A stretch of DNA of 64,000 nucleotides from Rhodocyclaceae bacterium (GTDB lineage Bacteria > Pseudomonadota > Gammaproteobacteria > Burkholderiales > Rhodocyclaceae), in assembly GCA_028687645.1 (NCBI GenBank), contig JAQTZQ010000001.1, forward strand, positions 1 to 64,000. Reading direction: 5' to 3'. Shown piece by piece: positions 44,528 through 52,753 of the stretch (its first letter is position 1; every line of letters begins with the position of its first letter). The notes below the pieces were generated by a model. The model worked only from the letters and a program-made list of their open reading frames with translations, was not told where the DNA came from and made no database searches. Both the position numbers and the translations under genes were made by a program.

Positions 44528-45463
44528 TCACAATTTCGGCTCAATGACTCGAGCCAGTTCGGGCAAGAATGTGACAGCAGCCTTCGGGCCGAAGTAATAG
44601 CGTTCCCACTGCAATGGAATATCGAAGTTGGTCGTGAAATTCAACATTTTCTTAATGCTTTTAGGTGGGAGAGACTCCTGATCCCAGAGTGCACCACATA
44701 GCCAGGATTGAACGGCATCGTAAGCTGAGGAATCCCATGCATTTGGGTTTTGATATTTATTTTGAATCAACCAATTCCGAGTTAGATTCGCCTCAAATTT
44801 TACAAAACGATCAGCATCGTATTTCATTTGTTCAGGGATGCAGACCCAGCGTATACCAGGAAAATTTGCGGACTCAATCAGGGCGTCCGGATCAGACATT
44901 GCATAGAAATTTACGCAAGATCCATCATGTTCAACGCAGAAAGATTTGATGGGATCCAGAGCTATTTTACGTTCTGGATCACGTCTCTTCATTGTCAAGA
45001 ATAGTTTGGCTTCAGCCAAAATTGCGTCCTCTTCAGAGCGACATTTAACAAAAAATGCAGCTGTTGCATCAATCAACTGCATTGCTTCTAAATCAAAATA
45101 TTCAATGTACTTTTCAGCCTTCAATTTTGCTGAGTTAAGAACGTCCTTCAAGACAAATTCAGCGACCTTTACTGACAGTTGAACATCGTTTTTAAGAAAA
45201 AGACTGTGGCCGACCGCAGCATCTGCTGGACTGAAGGAAATCCGAATCGCGTGAGCTTGCCAATAGCCATTTACCTCGCGTTCAATCAAAGCATGGTCGT
45301 ATGTCGCGCCGGTCGTTAATAGTGAGCCGCTACTGCGGCAACAGTGAACACGATCACCATCCCAGATGTTTGTATATTCATCATCGTATTCAGCCCGAAG
45401 CAATTCAGAACCACTTTCAGATAGGGCGTTACGAAAAGGGACATCAAAAGTAACATGTTGCAT
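44528..45463 (-). CDS. unknown protein, paralog of the 42166 gene
   Basis: A 311-residue protein from ATG 45463 (AAGGA upstream), preferred to the track's 45553. It shares the motifs listed for the 42166 product and lacks its long N-terminal segment. Base composition is more AT-rich than in the paralog, suggesting divergence or a different origin. It is the first gene of the JAB-containing cluster. The function is unknown. Confidence 0.5.
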   Translation of the reverse strand: MQHVTFDVPFRNALSESGSELLRAEYDDEYTNIWDGDRVHCCRSSGSLLTTGATYDHALIEREVNGYWQAHAIRISFSPADAAVGHSLFLKNDVQLSVKVAEFVLKDVLNSAKLKAEKYIEYFDLEAMQLIDATAAFFVKCRSEEDAILAEAKLFLTMKRRDPERKIALDPIKSFCVEHDGSCVNFYAMSDPDALIESANFPGIRWVCIPEQMKYDADRFVKFEANLTRNWLIQNKYQNPNAWDSSAYDAVQSWLCGALWDQESLPPKSIKKMLNFTTNFDIPLQWERYYFGPKAAVTFLPELARVIEPKL

Positions 45464-45659
45464 AATAATTTCCTTATTTTCCAGAACCTCTCCGTTATAA
45501 ACGGAGTCCGTTCCGCAGCGTTGTTTAAAATGCCTGAACATGTATTTGCTCAAGCACTAAGTGTTTACAGTTTTCGGTTGTGACTTTTACAGTCATGAAT
45601 GCGTTTTTTTATCAGTCATTTCAGAACTGATCGCATCCTTGCTGGACGATTAATGCAAG

Positions 45660-45923
45660 ATGATCAGGCGTGTCGGAATAGCGTTTCTTTGTTATCTGTG
45701 CATCCATGGCGATGCAATGCGCAATTTATGTCGAGCACTTCTGCTCCATCTAAGACTGCCGATCAGCCTTTTTGAAGAGGATCACTGCTCTGGTAAAAAC
45801 TGCAAAATTGGCATCAAGCAAACAACAAACACTGCTTTATTTAGGGCCCACAGAGACTCTGGTTTTAACGTCGATAAAGGATGGCGCTGCCTTTTGAACA
45901 ACCACCATCCTGAGCATCTTTAA
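45660..45923 (+). CDS. possible small Cys-rich protein
   Basis: An 87-residue frame (MIRRVGIAFLCYLCIHGDAMRNLC...). Possible metal-binding Cys residues occur in HCSGKNCK and DKGWRCLLNNHHPEH. It stands alone on the plus strand opposite the phage-like genes. No homology is recognised and it may be spurious; the surrounding 45464-45923 holds no better candidate. Confidence 0.25.
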   Translation: MIRRVGIAFLCYLCIHGDAMRNLCRALLLHLRLPISLFEEDHCSGKNCKIGIKQTTNTALFRAHRDSGFNVDKGWRCLLNNHHPEHL

Positions 45924-46100
45924 TTAATCAAACAGAGTCTTTGCTCCAGGAGGACGCCGCCCCTTAGCGTTCTTAAGACCAGGCGGCTTCGCACGCATTT
46001 TGATGCGCTTCACGGCATTTTCCCGGATAGCCTTGGCAATGGCTGGAGAAGCATCTGGAGGGGTGTGGCACAGCCACTGGGGTTTAGCATTCTTGCTCAT
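45924..46100 (-). CDS. 58-residue basic protein of the phage-like module
   Basis: A frame too short for the track. It starts MSKNAKPQWLCHTPPDASP and ends GLKNAKGRRPPGAKTLFD; it is very basic and Pro/Ala-rich. AAGGTG lies six bases upstream. Its ATG overlaps the upstream gene's TGA (ATGA, 46097..46100), which supports translation. It may be a single-stranded DNA-binding or packaging peptide of the filamentous-phage-like module, an inference from context only. Confidence 0.5.
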   Translation of the reverse strand: MSKNAKPQWLCHTPPDASPAIAKAIRENAVKRIKMRAKPPGLKNAKGRRPPGAKTLFD

Positions 46101-46426
46101 GGTTGCACCTTCGATTGATCTGTACGAACCGACGAATAGAGTTCAATAGTGAATCGACTGGTACTGCGCGGCACTTTCAGTTTGACCTTCTTGGCAAGAG
46201 GCTTGATGCCATCAGGGGTAAGCTCGAAGGTGATGCACTGAGTTGCAGGAAAGCTTTTGAAGCTTTTTACCGATTCCTTGTTACACGGTTTCAAACCAAA
46301 GCCCCCGAGTATTGGACGAACAGGCTCAGATACTTTGGCCGTTGATAGATCGCGAGTTATCAACTGGCAACGGGGCTTTACATTGATTGCGAGCGATTCT
46401 GCTTTGGTAATACAATTATTTGACAT
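46097..46426 (-). CDS. hypothetical protein of the phage-like module
   Basis: A 109-residue soluble protein (MSNNCITKAESLAINVKPRCQL...) with basic, beta-rich sequence SFKSFPATQCITFELTPDGIKPLAKKVKLKV. I prefer ATG 46426 (GAGGAATAAGC upstream) over 46447. It is coupled to the 58-residue gene and lies downstream of the rep gene in transcription order. Filamentous phages often have a single-stranded DNA-binding protein in this place; the assignment here is a guess. Confidence 0.45.
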   Translation of the reverse strand: MSNNCITKAESLAINVKPRCQLITRDLSTAKVSEPVRPILGGFGLKPCNKESVKSFKSFPATQCITFELTPDGIKPLAKKVKLKVPRSTSRFTIELYSSVRTDQSKVQP

Positions 46427-46956
46427 GCTTATTCCTCGAAAAAACAATAATCATCAGCAAAAACTGACGGAGATTTCCGGGAATGCAGATGACTTGCTCA
46501 AGATCAGCAACAATTGCTGATTGCCAGTAATAGTGCCGAGCAAGCGCCTGTCGTAACAACACGACTGCATTCTTTAGTCTCGGCCCGCTGAATCAAACCT
46601 ATGCATAGGCTCTCAGCTTGGCTTTCGAGTCAGGCCTACCGAAGCAGGCCACGGAGTTAAGGGTTATCGTTTGACCCCAACTCACATAACTAGATTGTAG
46701 ATGATGCAAAATATTTTGCAAGTGATTGAATACAAATATTTAATTTGTCACTTACCAAGGTATTGATTGGCGTTGAATGACATTGATTTTCGTCATCTCA
46801 TCCTTAGTCCGCCTTGCACGACCCTTTGCTGAACAGCGTTGATTTTCAGCTTCGCCTGTTTTTATTTTGCAAACAGGAGTCGTGCAGACCTTCGTTGCGC
46901 TTGTTGCAGTTGTTGCACGAATTTCAGCAGATCAGTGCAACAGGTTTAAGAAATCG
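46427..46956. other. non-coding region of the phage-like module with nested inverted repeats
   Basis: About 530 AT-rich bases without a gene. Inverted repeats seen are nested GCCGAG/CTCGGC (46535..46540, 46579..46584) around GTCGT/ACGAC (46550..46554, 46561..46565), the perfect palindrome TGCAAAATATTTTGCA (46705..46720), and TGTTGCAC/GTGCAACA (46911..46918, 46935..46942) close to the rep stop. The first could be a single-strand origin or nick hairpin; the last sits just past the rep stop codon. Confidence 0.45.
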
Positions 46957-48093
46957 TTAGCCCATCAGATTAGATATATCCGAGGTTGAATTGGAATCAG
47001 CATTGTCGATGTGGGCCATCATGGCATTGAATAAATCACGGTTGGAGCGGTACCTGATGCCATCACGAAGTAACTGACGAGCTTGCATAAAAGAATGGCT
47101 GATGTGGTGTTGTCCAATAGGGAGGGCTATGTCGATACCAGTGCTTTTCTTGATTTTATCTCGAATGCTTTTATACGCTCTTTGGTCATAAATGCTCGAA
47201 ATCGAAACACCCGCAGCGTGAGCAGCAATAACAGCTTTGTGCGCGTTAGTTAGTTTTGATTTTGACTTGATTGGTAGTAAATGCTTTCCGTTAATACCTG
47301 ACAACAAGGTTTTGATGCGTTGTTTCAAGAGAGTCTTAGCGTACTTGTTCCTCCACACCAACGGGTTGTTTAGTTTTAAATCCGAGCTTCTCGATGACTT
47401 GGCTTCTTTCAAATATTTGTTGCGTAAAGTAAGCTCAATTCGCACTAGCTGATTGCTGACAATCTCGATTTCTTTGCCGTATAAAACATCATATAGGCCG
47501 CCTTTGGCTTTAATTTCTCGGCCTTTCATGTACGTCTTAAAAGTCCGGCGCTTAGAGCTTTGACCAACGTACAATGTTTCATGATAGCGGTAGTGTGAAT
47601 AGTTTGGCCGATTAAATGCCCAATGTTTCTTGATTTGCTCTTGTAGGAATATTGCAGAGTCTTCACTTCTTGTATCACAGTGAACAGCATAATCAAGTCT
47701 GTACAAGATAAAATCGCCTTGTTCAACAGCATTAATCTCCTCCTGGCTAGGGGTAATTCCAATAGCCTTGCACACCCTTTGAAATGTCTGAGAACACAAG
47801 TAAAGCAAGTCAGCAGTGCCGATAACATTCTGTCCTGTTAGCCACTTGATATACGAGCCATCAATAGTCAACGTTGTGCCATCACTAGATGATCTAACAG
47901 TGAGGCTGGCATTCCCGATGCTGTTGAATACCTGATTGCTGGTCATCGTAGGTTTATCGTTGTCGTAGGGTAGTGGCTTTCCCTGTGGTTGATGTGAAAC
48001 CTTAAATTTTGCCTTCACATTATCGAATGTTGACGATGCAAAAACACCATTTATATACAAACCACTAAGACTTTTTTTCTGTTTATTATTCAT
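46957..48093 (-). CDS. phage/plasmid replication protein, II/X (G2P) family
   Basis: A 378-residue protein. NASLTVRSSSDGTTLTIDGSYIKWLTGQNVIGTADLL followed by DFILYRLDYAVHCDT fits the N-terminal portion of the II/X replication protein family of filamentous phages and small plasmids. These initiate rolling-circle replication by nicking the origin. The C-terminal part has Phage_CRI-like basic helical sequence. Its AT-rich codon use differs from the flanks. It suggests an inovirus or small plasmid that has been integrated into the island. Confidence 0.75.
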   Translation of the reverse strand: MNNKQKKSLSGLYINGVFASSTFDNVKAKFKVSHQPQGKPLPYDNDKPTMTSNQVFNSIGNASLTVRSSSDGTTLTIDGSYIKWLTGQNVIGTADLLYLCSQTFQRVCKAIGITPSQEEINAVEQGDFILYRLDYAVHCDTRSEDSAIFLQEQIKKHWAFNRPNYSHYRYHETLYVGQSSKRRTFKTYMKGREIKAKGGLYDVLYGKEIEIVSNQLVRIELTLRNKYLKEAKSSRSSDLKLNNPLVWRNKYAKTLLKQRIKTLLSGINGKHLLPIKSKSKLTNAHKAVIAAHAAGVSISSIYDQRAYKSIRDKIKKSTGIDIALPIGQHHISHSFMQARQLLRDGIRYRSNRDLFNAMMAHIDNADSNSTSDISNLMG

Positions 48094-48328
48094 TGTTGAC
48101 CATTAAATTGTTGATTAACAAATAATTGTAGTAACGGTAAGTATTACAGTATTAACATGGTTGCGATTCCTGTTTGCTTTAATCGCATCGTGGTGCCTTG
48201 AATTATATGGCACCTAGATTTCAATGGGGATTGTTGCATGGCCGATAAAAATCAATGCTCTTTCTAACGCAGCATTTATGCGATTTTTTACGTCATAATC
48301 ACAGATCTCTTCATCAGGACGATTCGCC

Positions 48329-48640
48329 ATGGATATTTCTGCAATTGCCACCGCTGACCTCAAGGCCCTACTTGAACGTATTCCGGCGGAACTCAAGCGC
48401 CGGGAAAATGAGGACAAGGCGAAAGCCCGTAAAGAAATTGAGGCAATCGCAGCAGCACATGGCTTCTCGCTTGATGATCTGCTTGGTGGAGTGTCCGAGC
48501 CCAAGGTGAAAAAGGCTGTGGCCGTGAAGTATCGTCACCTGGAAAATGGCGACCTCGCGTGGACTGGTCGTGGTCGTCAGCCCAAGTGGGTGGCTGACTA
48601 TCTCGCGTCAGGTGGCACACTCGAACATCTGATGGTTTAA
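48329..48640 (+). CDS. H-NS family nucleoid-associated protein
   Basis: A 103-residue protein. An N-terminal oligomerisation coiled coil (LKALLERIPAELKRRENEDKAKARKEIEAIAAAHG) and C-terminal DNA-binding segment with WTGRGRQPKWVADYL, the R-G-R AT-hook-like motif of H-NS. It silences AT-rich DNA. Its place on the island, next to the AT-rich phage-like module, suggests self-silencing of cargo. Confidence 0.85.
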   Translation: MDISAIATADLKALLERIPAELKRRENEDKAKARKEIEAIAAAHGFSLDDLLGGVSEPKVKKAVAVKYRHLENGDLAWTGRGRQPKWVADYLASGGTLEHLMV

Positions 48641-48900
48641 CCCGGCCGGAAGGGGCTGCCTTGACGCGCTGAGCGGTTTTGGCGGAGGTAAGCTCGCATT
48701 GTGCTGTCCGCCGTTACTAAGCGGTGATGAGACGGGGCAGGGCTTGCCTGCGGTCGTGCGTTTATTGTTGCAGTCGTTTCGCTGGTTGCATGTTTTGCAA
48801 GAGTGGCATCGAAGGTGTGCAACAGAATCGCTGGCGTCACAAATTGACGGCGGGACTTACACCCGCAGGATCGCGCCCATATTGGACGCACAAATAAAAA
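48641..48900. other. gene-free stretch
   Basis: No frame looks real here; the minus-strand frame of the track (48637..48963) is low-complexity and overlaps a terminator. I see no promoter or repeat of note. Confidence 0.4.
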
Positions 48901-48930
48901 AGCCCTGATATATTCAGGGCTTGATATTTT
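48901..48930 (-). terminator. terminator of the 48932 gene
   Basis: AGCCCTGA/TCAGGGCT (48901..48908, 48914..48921) with an A-run on the left strand (T-run for minus-strand transcription) right after the stop of the 48932..49888 gene. The stem also has T-rich sequence on its right and may act both ways. Confidence 0.7.
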
Positions 48931-48931
48931 G

Positions 48932-49888
48932 TCAGGCTGGGCTCCAGTCGTCCTGCGGTTCATCCACAGGGTCGGGACATGCAGAGAACTTCAGTTGGCG
49001 GTCAATGAAATTGTGATCCGGCAGGATGTGAGGTGTCGGAACAATTATCTCCGCTGCATGACGCCAGACGGTCTGCCGAGTAACACCTAGTAATTTACCG
49101 GCTTCATCGTAACCCATAACCATGACGTGCCTGGCAAGCCACGCCAGTCGGTGTTTCAGTTCTTTATGAATAAATGACTCCGTCGTCAGCTTGGTGCTAC
49201 CATCAATGTCCCAAATTGTAGACATCTGAAGATTGCCAATTGCAAGCCCACTGAGCCACTGACGGTTGAGGGAGTTAACCGAGAATGAGGTGACTGCGCC
49301 GGCATAAGGTTCCGCGTGCTTCAACAACAAGTACTCATCCGCAAGCTCAGTGCATCCGATTGCATCCGGTGCTAGATCGCTTTGAAGGAAGACGATGAAG
49401 CAAATTTCCTTTTCGCGTGCATGTGTCTGAAGCTTAATAAAACTCTCGACCTGGCACGGTTGGAAAGTCGAACGAATCTGCTGCTGCATAGTGCATACGG
49501 TTTTCTTGCTCGGCTTTCCCGTCTTCAAAGTGACATACAACAAGCCTTCCGGACTGAAAACATCGAACTGATTTTTGCCCAAAAGCACTACACGAGGTAG
49601 CTCGCCTTCATCGCTCGCATAGTTGTTGCGATATAGGGCGTTGGCTTGTTCATGTTGGTTTTTACTTACCGACAGGAACGAAACTAGGTGCTGCGATTTT
49701 TCAAACTCAAGCGTATACGCTGAGCAGCCACCAACCACCGCCTGTTCAAGTGCGCGACGGATGTAAATCAATGGAAGATTGCTAGGCACCTGAACGATGT
49801 GAAGCCCAGGAACAGCAGGGGTTACCGCCTCAGACATGCCCGTCAGTTGATTGTTTTTCTCTTCCAATTCATTAGTTTTGATTGCCAT
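48932..49888 (-). CDS. unknown protein in the integrase region
   Basis: A 318-residue protein from ATG 49888 (GGGGAGGAAAAATA upstream), preferred over the track's 49996. It has VVLLGKNQFDVFSPEGLLYVTLK in the middle and MVMGYDEAGKLLGVTRQTVWRHAAEI near the C-terminus, the latter a plausible helix-turn-helix. Its start overlaps the excisionase-like gene's stop (TAATG). It may be a transcriptional regulator of the element. No family is recognised. Confidence 0.55.
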   Translation of the reverse strand: MAIKTNELEEKNNQLTGMSEAVTPAVPGLHIVQVPSNLPLIYIRRALEQAVVGGCSAYTLEFEKSQHLVSFLSVSKNQHEQANALYRNNYASDEGELPRVVLLGKNQFDVFSPEGLLYVTLKTGKPSKKTVCTMQQQIRSTFQPCQVESFIKLQTHAREKEICFIVFLQSDLAPDAIGCTELADEYLLLKHAEPYAGAVTSFSVNSLNRQWLSGLAIGNLQMSTIWDIDGSTKLTTESFIHKELKHRLAWLARHVMVMGYDEAGKLLGVTRQTVWRHAAEIIVPTPHILPDHNFIDRQLKFSACPDPVDEPQDDWSPA

Positions 49889-50205
49889 TATTTTTCCTCC
49901 CCGTTCAGAAGGCGAGCTACGTCTTTGGCAGGCCAAGCTAAGCGCCGGTTCGGTAGCTTCAGAGGGGAAATCCCGCAGTAATTTGAGTTGCGACAAAGGC
50001 CAGACCTGATCGTGTCGGCCTTAACATGAACCAGTTCGGCGAACTGCTCGGTGGTGAGGTGGCTGAATACCTCTAACCGGCGCAGCAATTTCTCCATGAG
50101 TCCAGCTTGCAAAGCGGATTCCTCTGCTGCCTGGTTGCTTGCTGCGTGTGTAGTTGAAGAGTGTGGAATCTGGTCCATTTGACCAGGATCGGTGCGGTGC
50201 TGCAT
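49888..50205 (-). CDS. excisionase-like HTH protein
   Basis: A 105-residue protein ending VFSHLTTEQFAELVHVKADTIRSGLCRNSNYCGISPLKLPNRRLAWPAKDVARLLNGEE. This is a winged helix-turn-helix of the AlpA/excisionase type, with the closing RRLAWPAKDVARLL. ATG 50205 with GGAG is preferred; the longer track start (50382) would add two CxxC-like motifs (CWAC, CICC) that could be a zinc finger and cannot be excluded. It lies just downstream of the integrase gene and probably directs excision. Confidence 0.65.
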   Translation of the reverse strand: MQHRTDPGQMDQIPHSSTTHAASNQAAEESALQAGLMEKLLRRLEVFSHLTTEQFAELVHVKADTIRSGLCRNSNYCGISPLKLPNRRLAWPAKDVARLLNGEEK

Positions 50206-50576
50206 AAAATGCTCCAGGCCCCCCAAGCCAAAGTTAACAGAATCGCAGCAAATGCAGCGTAACTTTTGAAGTGGTAGCAGTAATGGAGCAAGTTTCGACT
50301 CGAACACTACCTGACACAGTTGCAGGCAGGCCCAACAGAAATTGCTGTTGGCATACAGATACACTTCGTCGTATCTGTTCAACTCGGCACTCAGACCTTG
50401 GGGGAAGGTTTAGCCAGAAGCTTCTTGAGCAAATAAAAAACTTTGAAAATTCTAACTTACAAATCAGTTGCATCAACATCGAGTCACGCTGATCTGATGT
50501 ATTGAATACTACACCCCTGAATTTGATTTGCAAGAACTATAACGAAATAAACCTTTGATTATAATAATAAGTTGTG

Positions 50577-51938
50577 TCAACTGGATGTGTTAACTGGCAA
50601 TTTGTTATATGGGTCTGTCGCCACAAATTTCACACCGGCTTGTTCCAGCACCCACGCTTCGATCTTGGTATGCCACATCCGCAGCAGGTCAAGGGGGCGC
50701 ACACGGTAATGTTTCTCTGCTGTCGCACTGGGTTTGTGCCCCATGATTTGGGCTACGATGCCTGTTGGCACCTCCACCCATTCGGCCAGCGTACCAAAAG
50801 AGCGACGCAAGCCATGAAGTGATAGAGAGGGTAATCCAGCGGCGGCTAGAGCCTTGTTATGAGCAATCCTCGGTTCCTGAAGCCTCCCTGATGCAGCCGT
50901 CAGGCTACTGAACACCCACGGATTAGGGGCATCTTTGCCATCAACTATCATTTTCCGGCGAGGCAAACTGCTCAACAACGATGCAACGTATGGGGTGAGT
51001 GGAATCGTCCGTTCCCCCTCCACTTTGTCTCGTATAGCGATTCCTCCCCACTGAAAATCAATGTCAGACCATTGCAGTCGTGCCATCTCTTCACGACGGG
51101 CACCGGTCAGTAGCAGTGCCTGTAAGTATGCAGAATGAACAGGGTTGAACAACTTCCGAACTTGCTCGAACCATAGTGGCAATTGTTCGCGTTGCAGGCA
51201 ATCATCTTTTGATGCTTTTTTTGGCAACTCATCCCGAACACTACGCGATGCACAAACATCGGCATTCACATGGTGCTTGTAGTCCTCGTGGTCGGCTGAC
51301 CAATTCATGAACGCACGTAACAACCGAAATCCTAATGCCGTATTTGTCGGGCGCTTGACCACTTCATCACGCATCCATTGCGAGACCATTGCCGAGTCGA
51401 TCTTGTTGAGCGGCAAACGGAGCAAGGCGTAAAGCGCACCTGGCTCCGTCTTGTCGCCCTGCCCCTTTTTTCTGCCACGCGATTTAGGCTTGCCACCGGG
51501 GTCAGAGAAGCGTAAGTGATCTCTGTAGTTACGCTCTCCCCACTTTGAGCGACGTGCCTCGAGGTAGATGTTCCAGGCTTCTATTGCCGGAGCCTCCGAC
51601 CTAATCGAGTCGACACGCTTTTTCTCCGTGGCGGCGACACGCTCTTTTTTCTCTTGGCGGGGGTCTAATCCTTGGTCGATTTGCTTTTGAAGTGTGCGCG
51701 CTTCTTCTCTCGCCTTGTCGATGCCCCATGCGCGTACATCCCCAATAGTTATCCGAACATTTTGGCCGGAGAGTAATTTGCCTTGGAAAACGAACGCCTT
51801 GGTTCCCTCTGGATTACGCTTACCAGGTGCTGTCGCACGAACAGCCAGACCGGGAGTGTCGGAATCCCACAGAAATGCTTGACCGTCTTCGGCAGTGAAG
51901 TTCCGGATGCGACCAGCGGTTAGATTGACACGAGCCAT
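50577..51938 (-). CDS. int: tyrosine-type integrase (DUF4102 N-terminal domain)
   Basis: A 453-residue tRNA-site integrase. The N-terminal arm-binding DUF4102 domain has LTAGRIRNFTAEDGQAFLWDSDTPGLAVRATAPG. The catalytic domain has Arg in LLTGARREEMARL (about 278), the HGLRRSFGTL box (about 372), GHKPSATAEKHY with catalytic Tyr (about 409). GAGGTGAAGC precedes ATG 51938. It lies 180 bases inside attR, transcribed away from it, as expected for an island integrase. It recombines the tRNA-Lys 3' end. Confidence 0.95.
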   Translation of the reverse strand: MARVNLTAGRIRNFTAEDGQAFLWDSDTPGLAVRATAPGKRNPEGTKAFVFQGKLLSGQNVRITIGDVRAWGIDKAREEARTLQKQIDQGLDPRQEKKERVAATEKKRVDSIRSEAPAIEAWNIYLEARRSKWGERNYRDHLRFSDPGGKPKSRGRKKGQGDKTEPGALYALLRLPLNKIDSAMVSQWMRDEVVKRPTNTALGFRLLRAFMNWSADHEDYKHHVNADVCASRSVRDELPKKASKDDCLQREQLPLWFEQVRKLFNPVHSAYLQALLLTGARREEMARLQWSDIDFQWGGIAIRDKVEGERTIPLTPYVASLLSSLPRRKMIVDGKDAPNPWVFSSLTAASGRLQEPRIAHNKALAAAGLPSLSLHGLRRSFGTLAEWVEVPTGIVAQIMGHKPSATAEKHYRVRPLDLLRMWHTKIEAWVLEQAGVKFVATDPYNKLPVNTSS

Positions 51939-51968
51939 GCTTCACCTCAAACGGCTTACGCAGATTTC

Positions 51969-51990
51969 CATGTAAGAACTTTGTAAGACA
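51969..51990 (+). promoter_or_regulatory. putative integrase arm-type site, right end
   Basis: CATGTAAGAACTTTGTAAGACA matches 20 of 22 bases of 179..200 at the left end and holds the same two TGTAAG motifs. It is between the integrase start and attR, the expected arm-type region. Confidence 0.55.
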
Positions 51991-52118
51991 AATCATAGGA
52001 TATACATCAATGTTGATCAAGAGTTGCGTAGCAGAATACAAAGTATTATTGTTGTTTTATATAGGTTTTTTAAAAATGAGTCGACGCGAAGCAATAGCGA
52101 TCAATGGCTTGATTTTCT

Positions 52119-52167
52119 GACTTTTAATCCGTTGGTCCCGAGTTCGAATCTCGGCCGACCCACCAAG
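52119..52167 (+). repeat. attR core (49-bp direct repeat)
   Basis: Exact copy of 76..124. It consists of the 3' half of tRNA-Lys (anticodon stem to CCA) and is the right end of the island. Only the 3' part of the tRNA is present here. Confidence 0.93.
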
Positions 52168-52177
52168 AAATTCATAA

Positions 52178-52209
52178 AACGCCCAGCTCGCTGGGCGTTT
52201 TTGTTTTTC
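52178..52209 (+). terminator. displaced native tRNA terminator
   Basis: AAACGCCCAG/CTGGGCGTTT (52178..52187, 52191..52200) with a four-base loop and a T-rich run. It is the original terminator of the tRNA gene, now separated from it by 52 kb. Confidence 0.75.
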
Positions 52210-52238
52210 TGGCGCAATAAAAAGCTTCAGTTGCCTTA

Positions 52239-52682
52239 TTAGCGGGCTTTGCGGCTGAATTTGTCAGCGAGTTGGCTGAGCTTCTCAACTCGTCGCTGCT
52301 CAGCCTTGGCGGCGGCTTCTGCGGCCTTGGTGGCTGCCTCGACAGCCTTCCGTTGATCCGCCTGCTTTTTGAAGCGCTCGCGCAATAATTCTGTGGCGTG
52401 CAACCGGTTTTCATCCGTCACTTCGTCGGCGGGAGTGGCATCGAGGTTGAGACGGACTTTGCCTTTTTCCATCTCTTTCAAATAGCGCGTGGAGACTGTA
52501 TGGCTGCGCATGGCGAGGCGCAGGGCCTTTTTTTCCAGTTCAGGCAGCAGGGCGATGACCTGTTTGTCGATGCCGATCGCCAAAGGGCTGTGGTTACGAA
52601 AAACTTCAAATTTTTCGTGCAATTCTTTCAGCAGGCCGCGAACGTCGATAGGCTTTTTAGGGGTAGATTCAGGATTAGTCAT
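52239..52682 (-). CDS. ProQ/FinO-family RNA chaperone
   Basis: A 147-residue protein. The ProQ/FinO core KKPIDVRGLLKELHEKFEVFRNHSPLAIGIDKQVIALLPELEKKALRLAMRSHTVSTRYL occupies residues 9-70. A Lys/Ala-rich helical tail follows (KKQADQRKAVEAATKAAEAAAKAEQRRVEKL). It binds structured RNA and mRNA 3' ends. It is the first chromosomal gene after the island. Confidence 0.85.
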   Translation of the reverse strand: MTNPESTPKKPIDVRGLLKELHEKFEVFRNHSPLAIGIDKQVIALLPELEKKALRLAMRSHTVSTRYLKEMEKGKVRLNLDATPADEVTDENRLHATELLRERFKKQADQRKAVEAATKAAEAAAKAEQRRVEKLSQLADKFSRKAR

Positions 52683-52753
52683 GTTTGAAAAATGGTCTTT
52701 TGAGGCGTGAAGCGTAGCACAAGGTTAGGCTTCGCTACCGCAAAGCCAGGGAT

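Noticed and set aside
46895-46945. TTGCA-rich repeats near the rep stop as iterons or a CRISPR-like array
   Set aside because: Spacing is irregular and copies are too short; no regular repeat-spacer structure was found here or elsewhere in the window.
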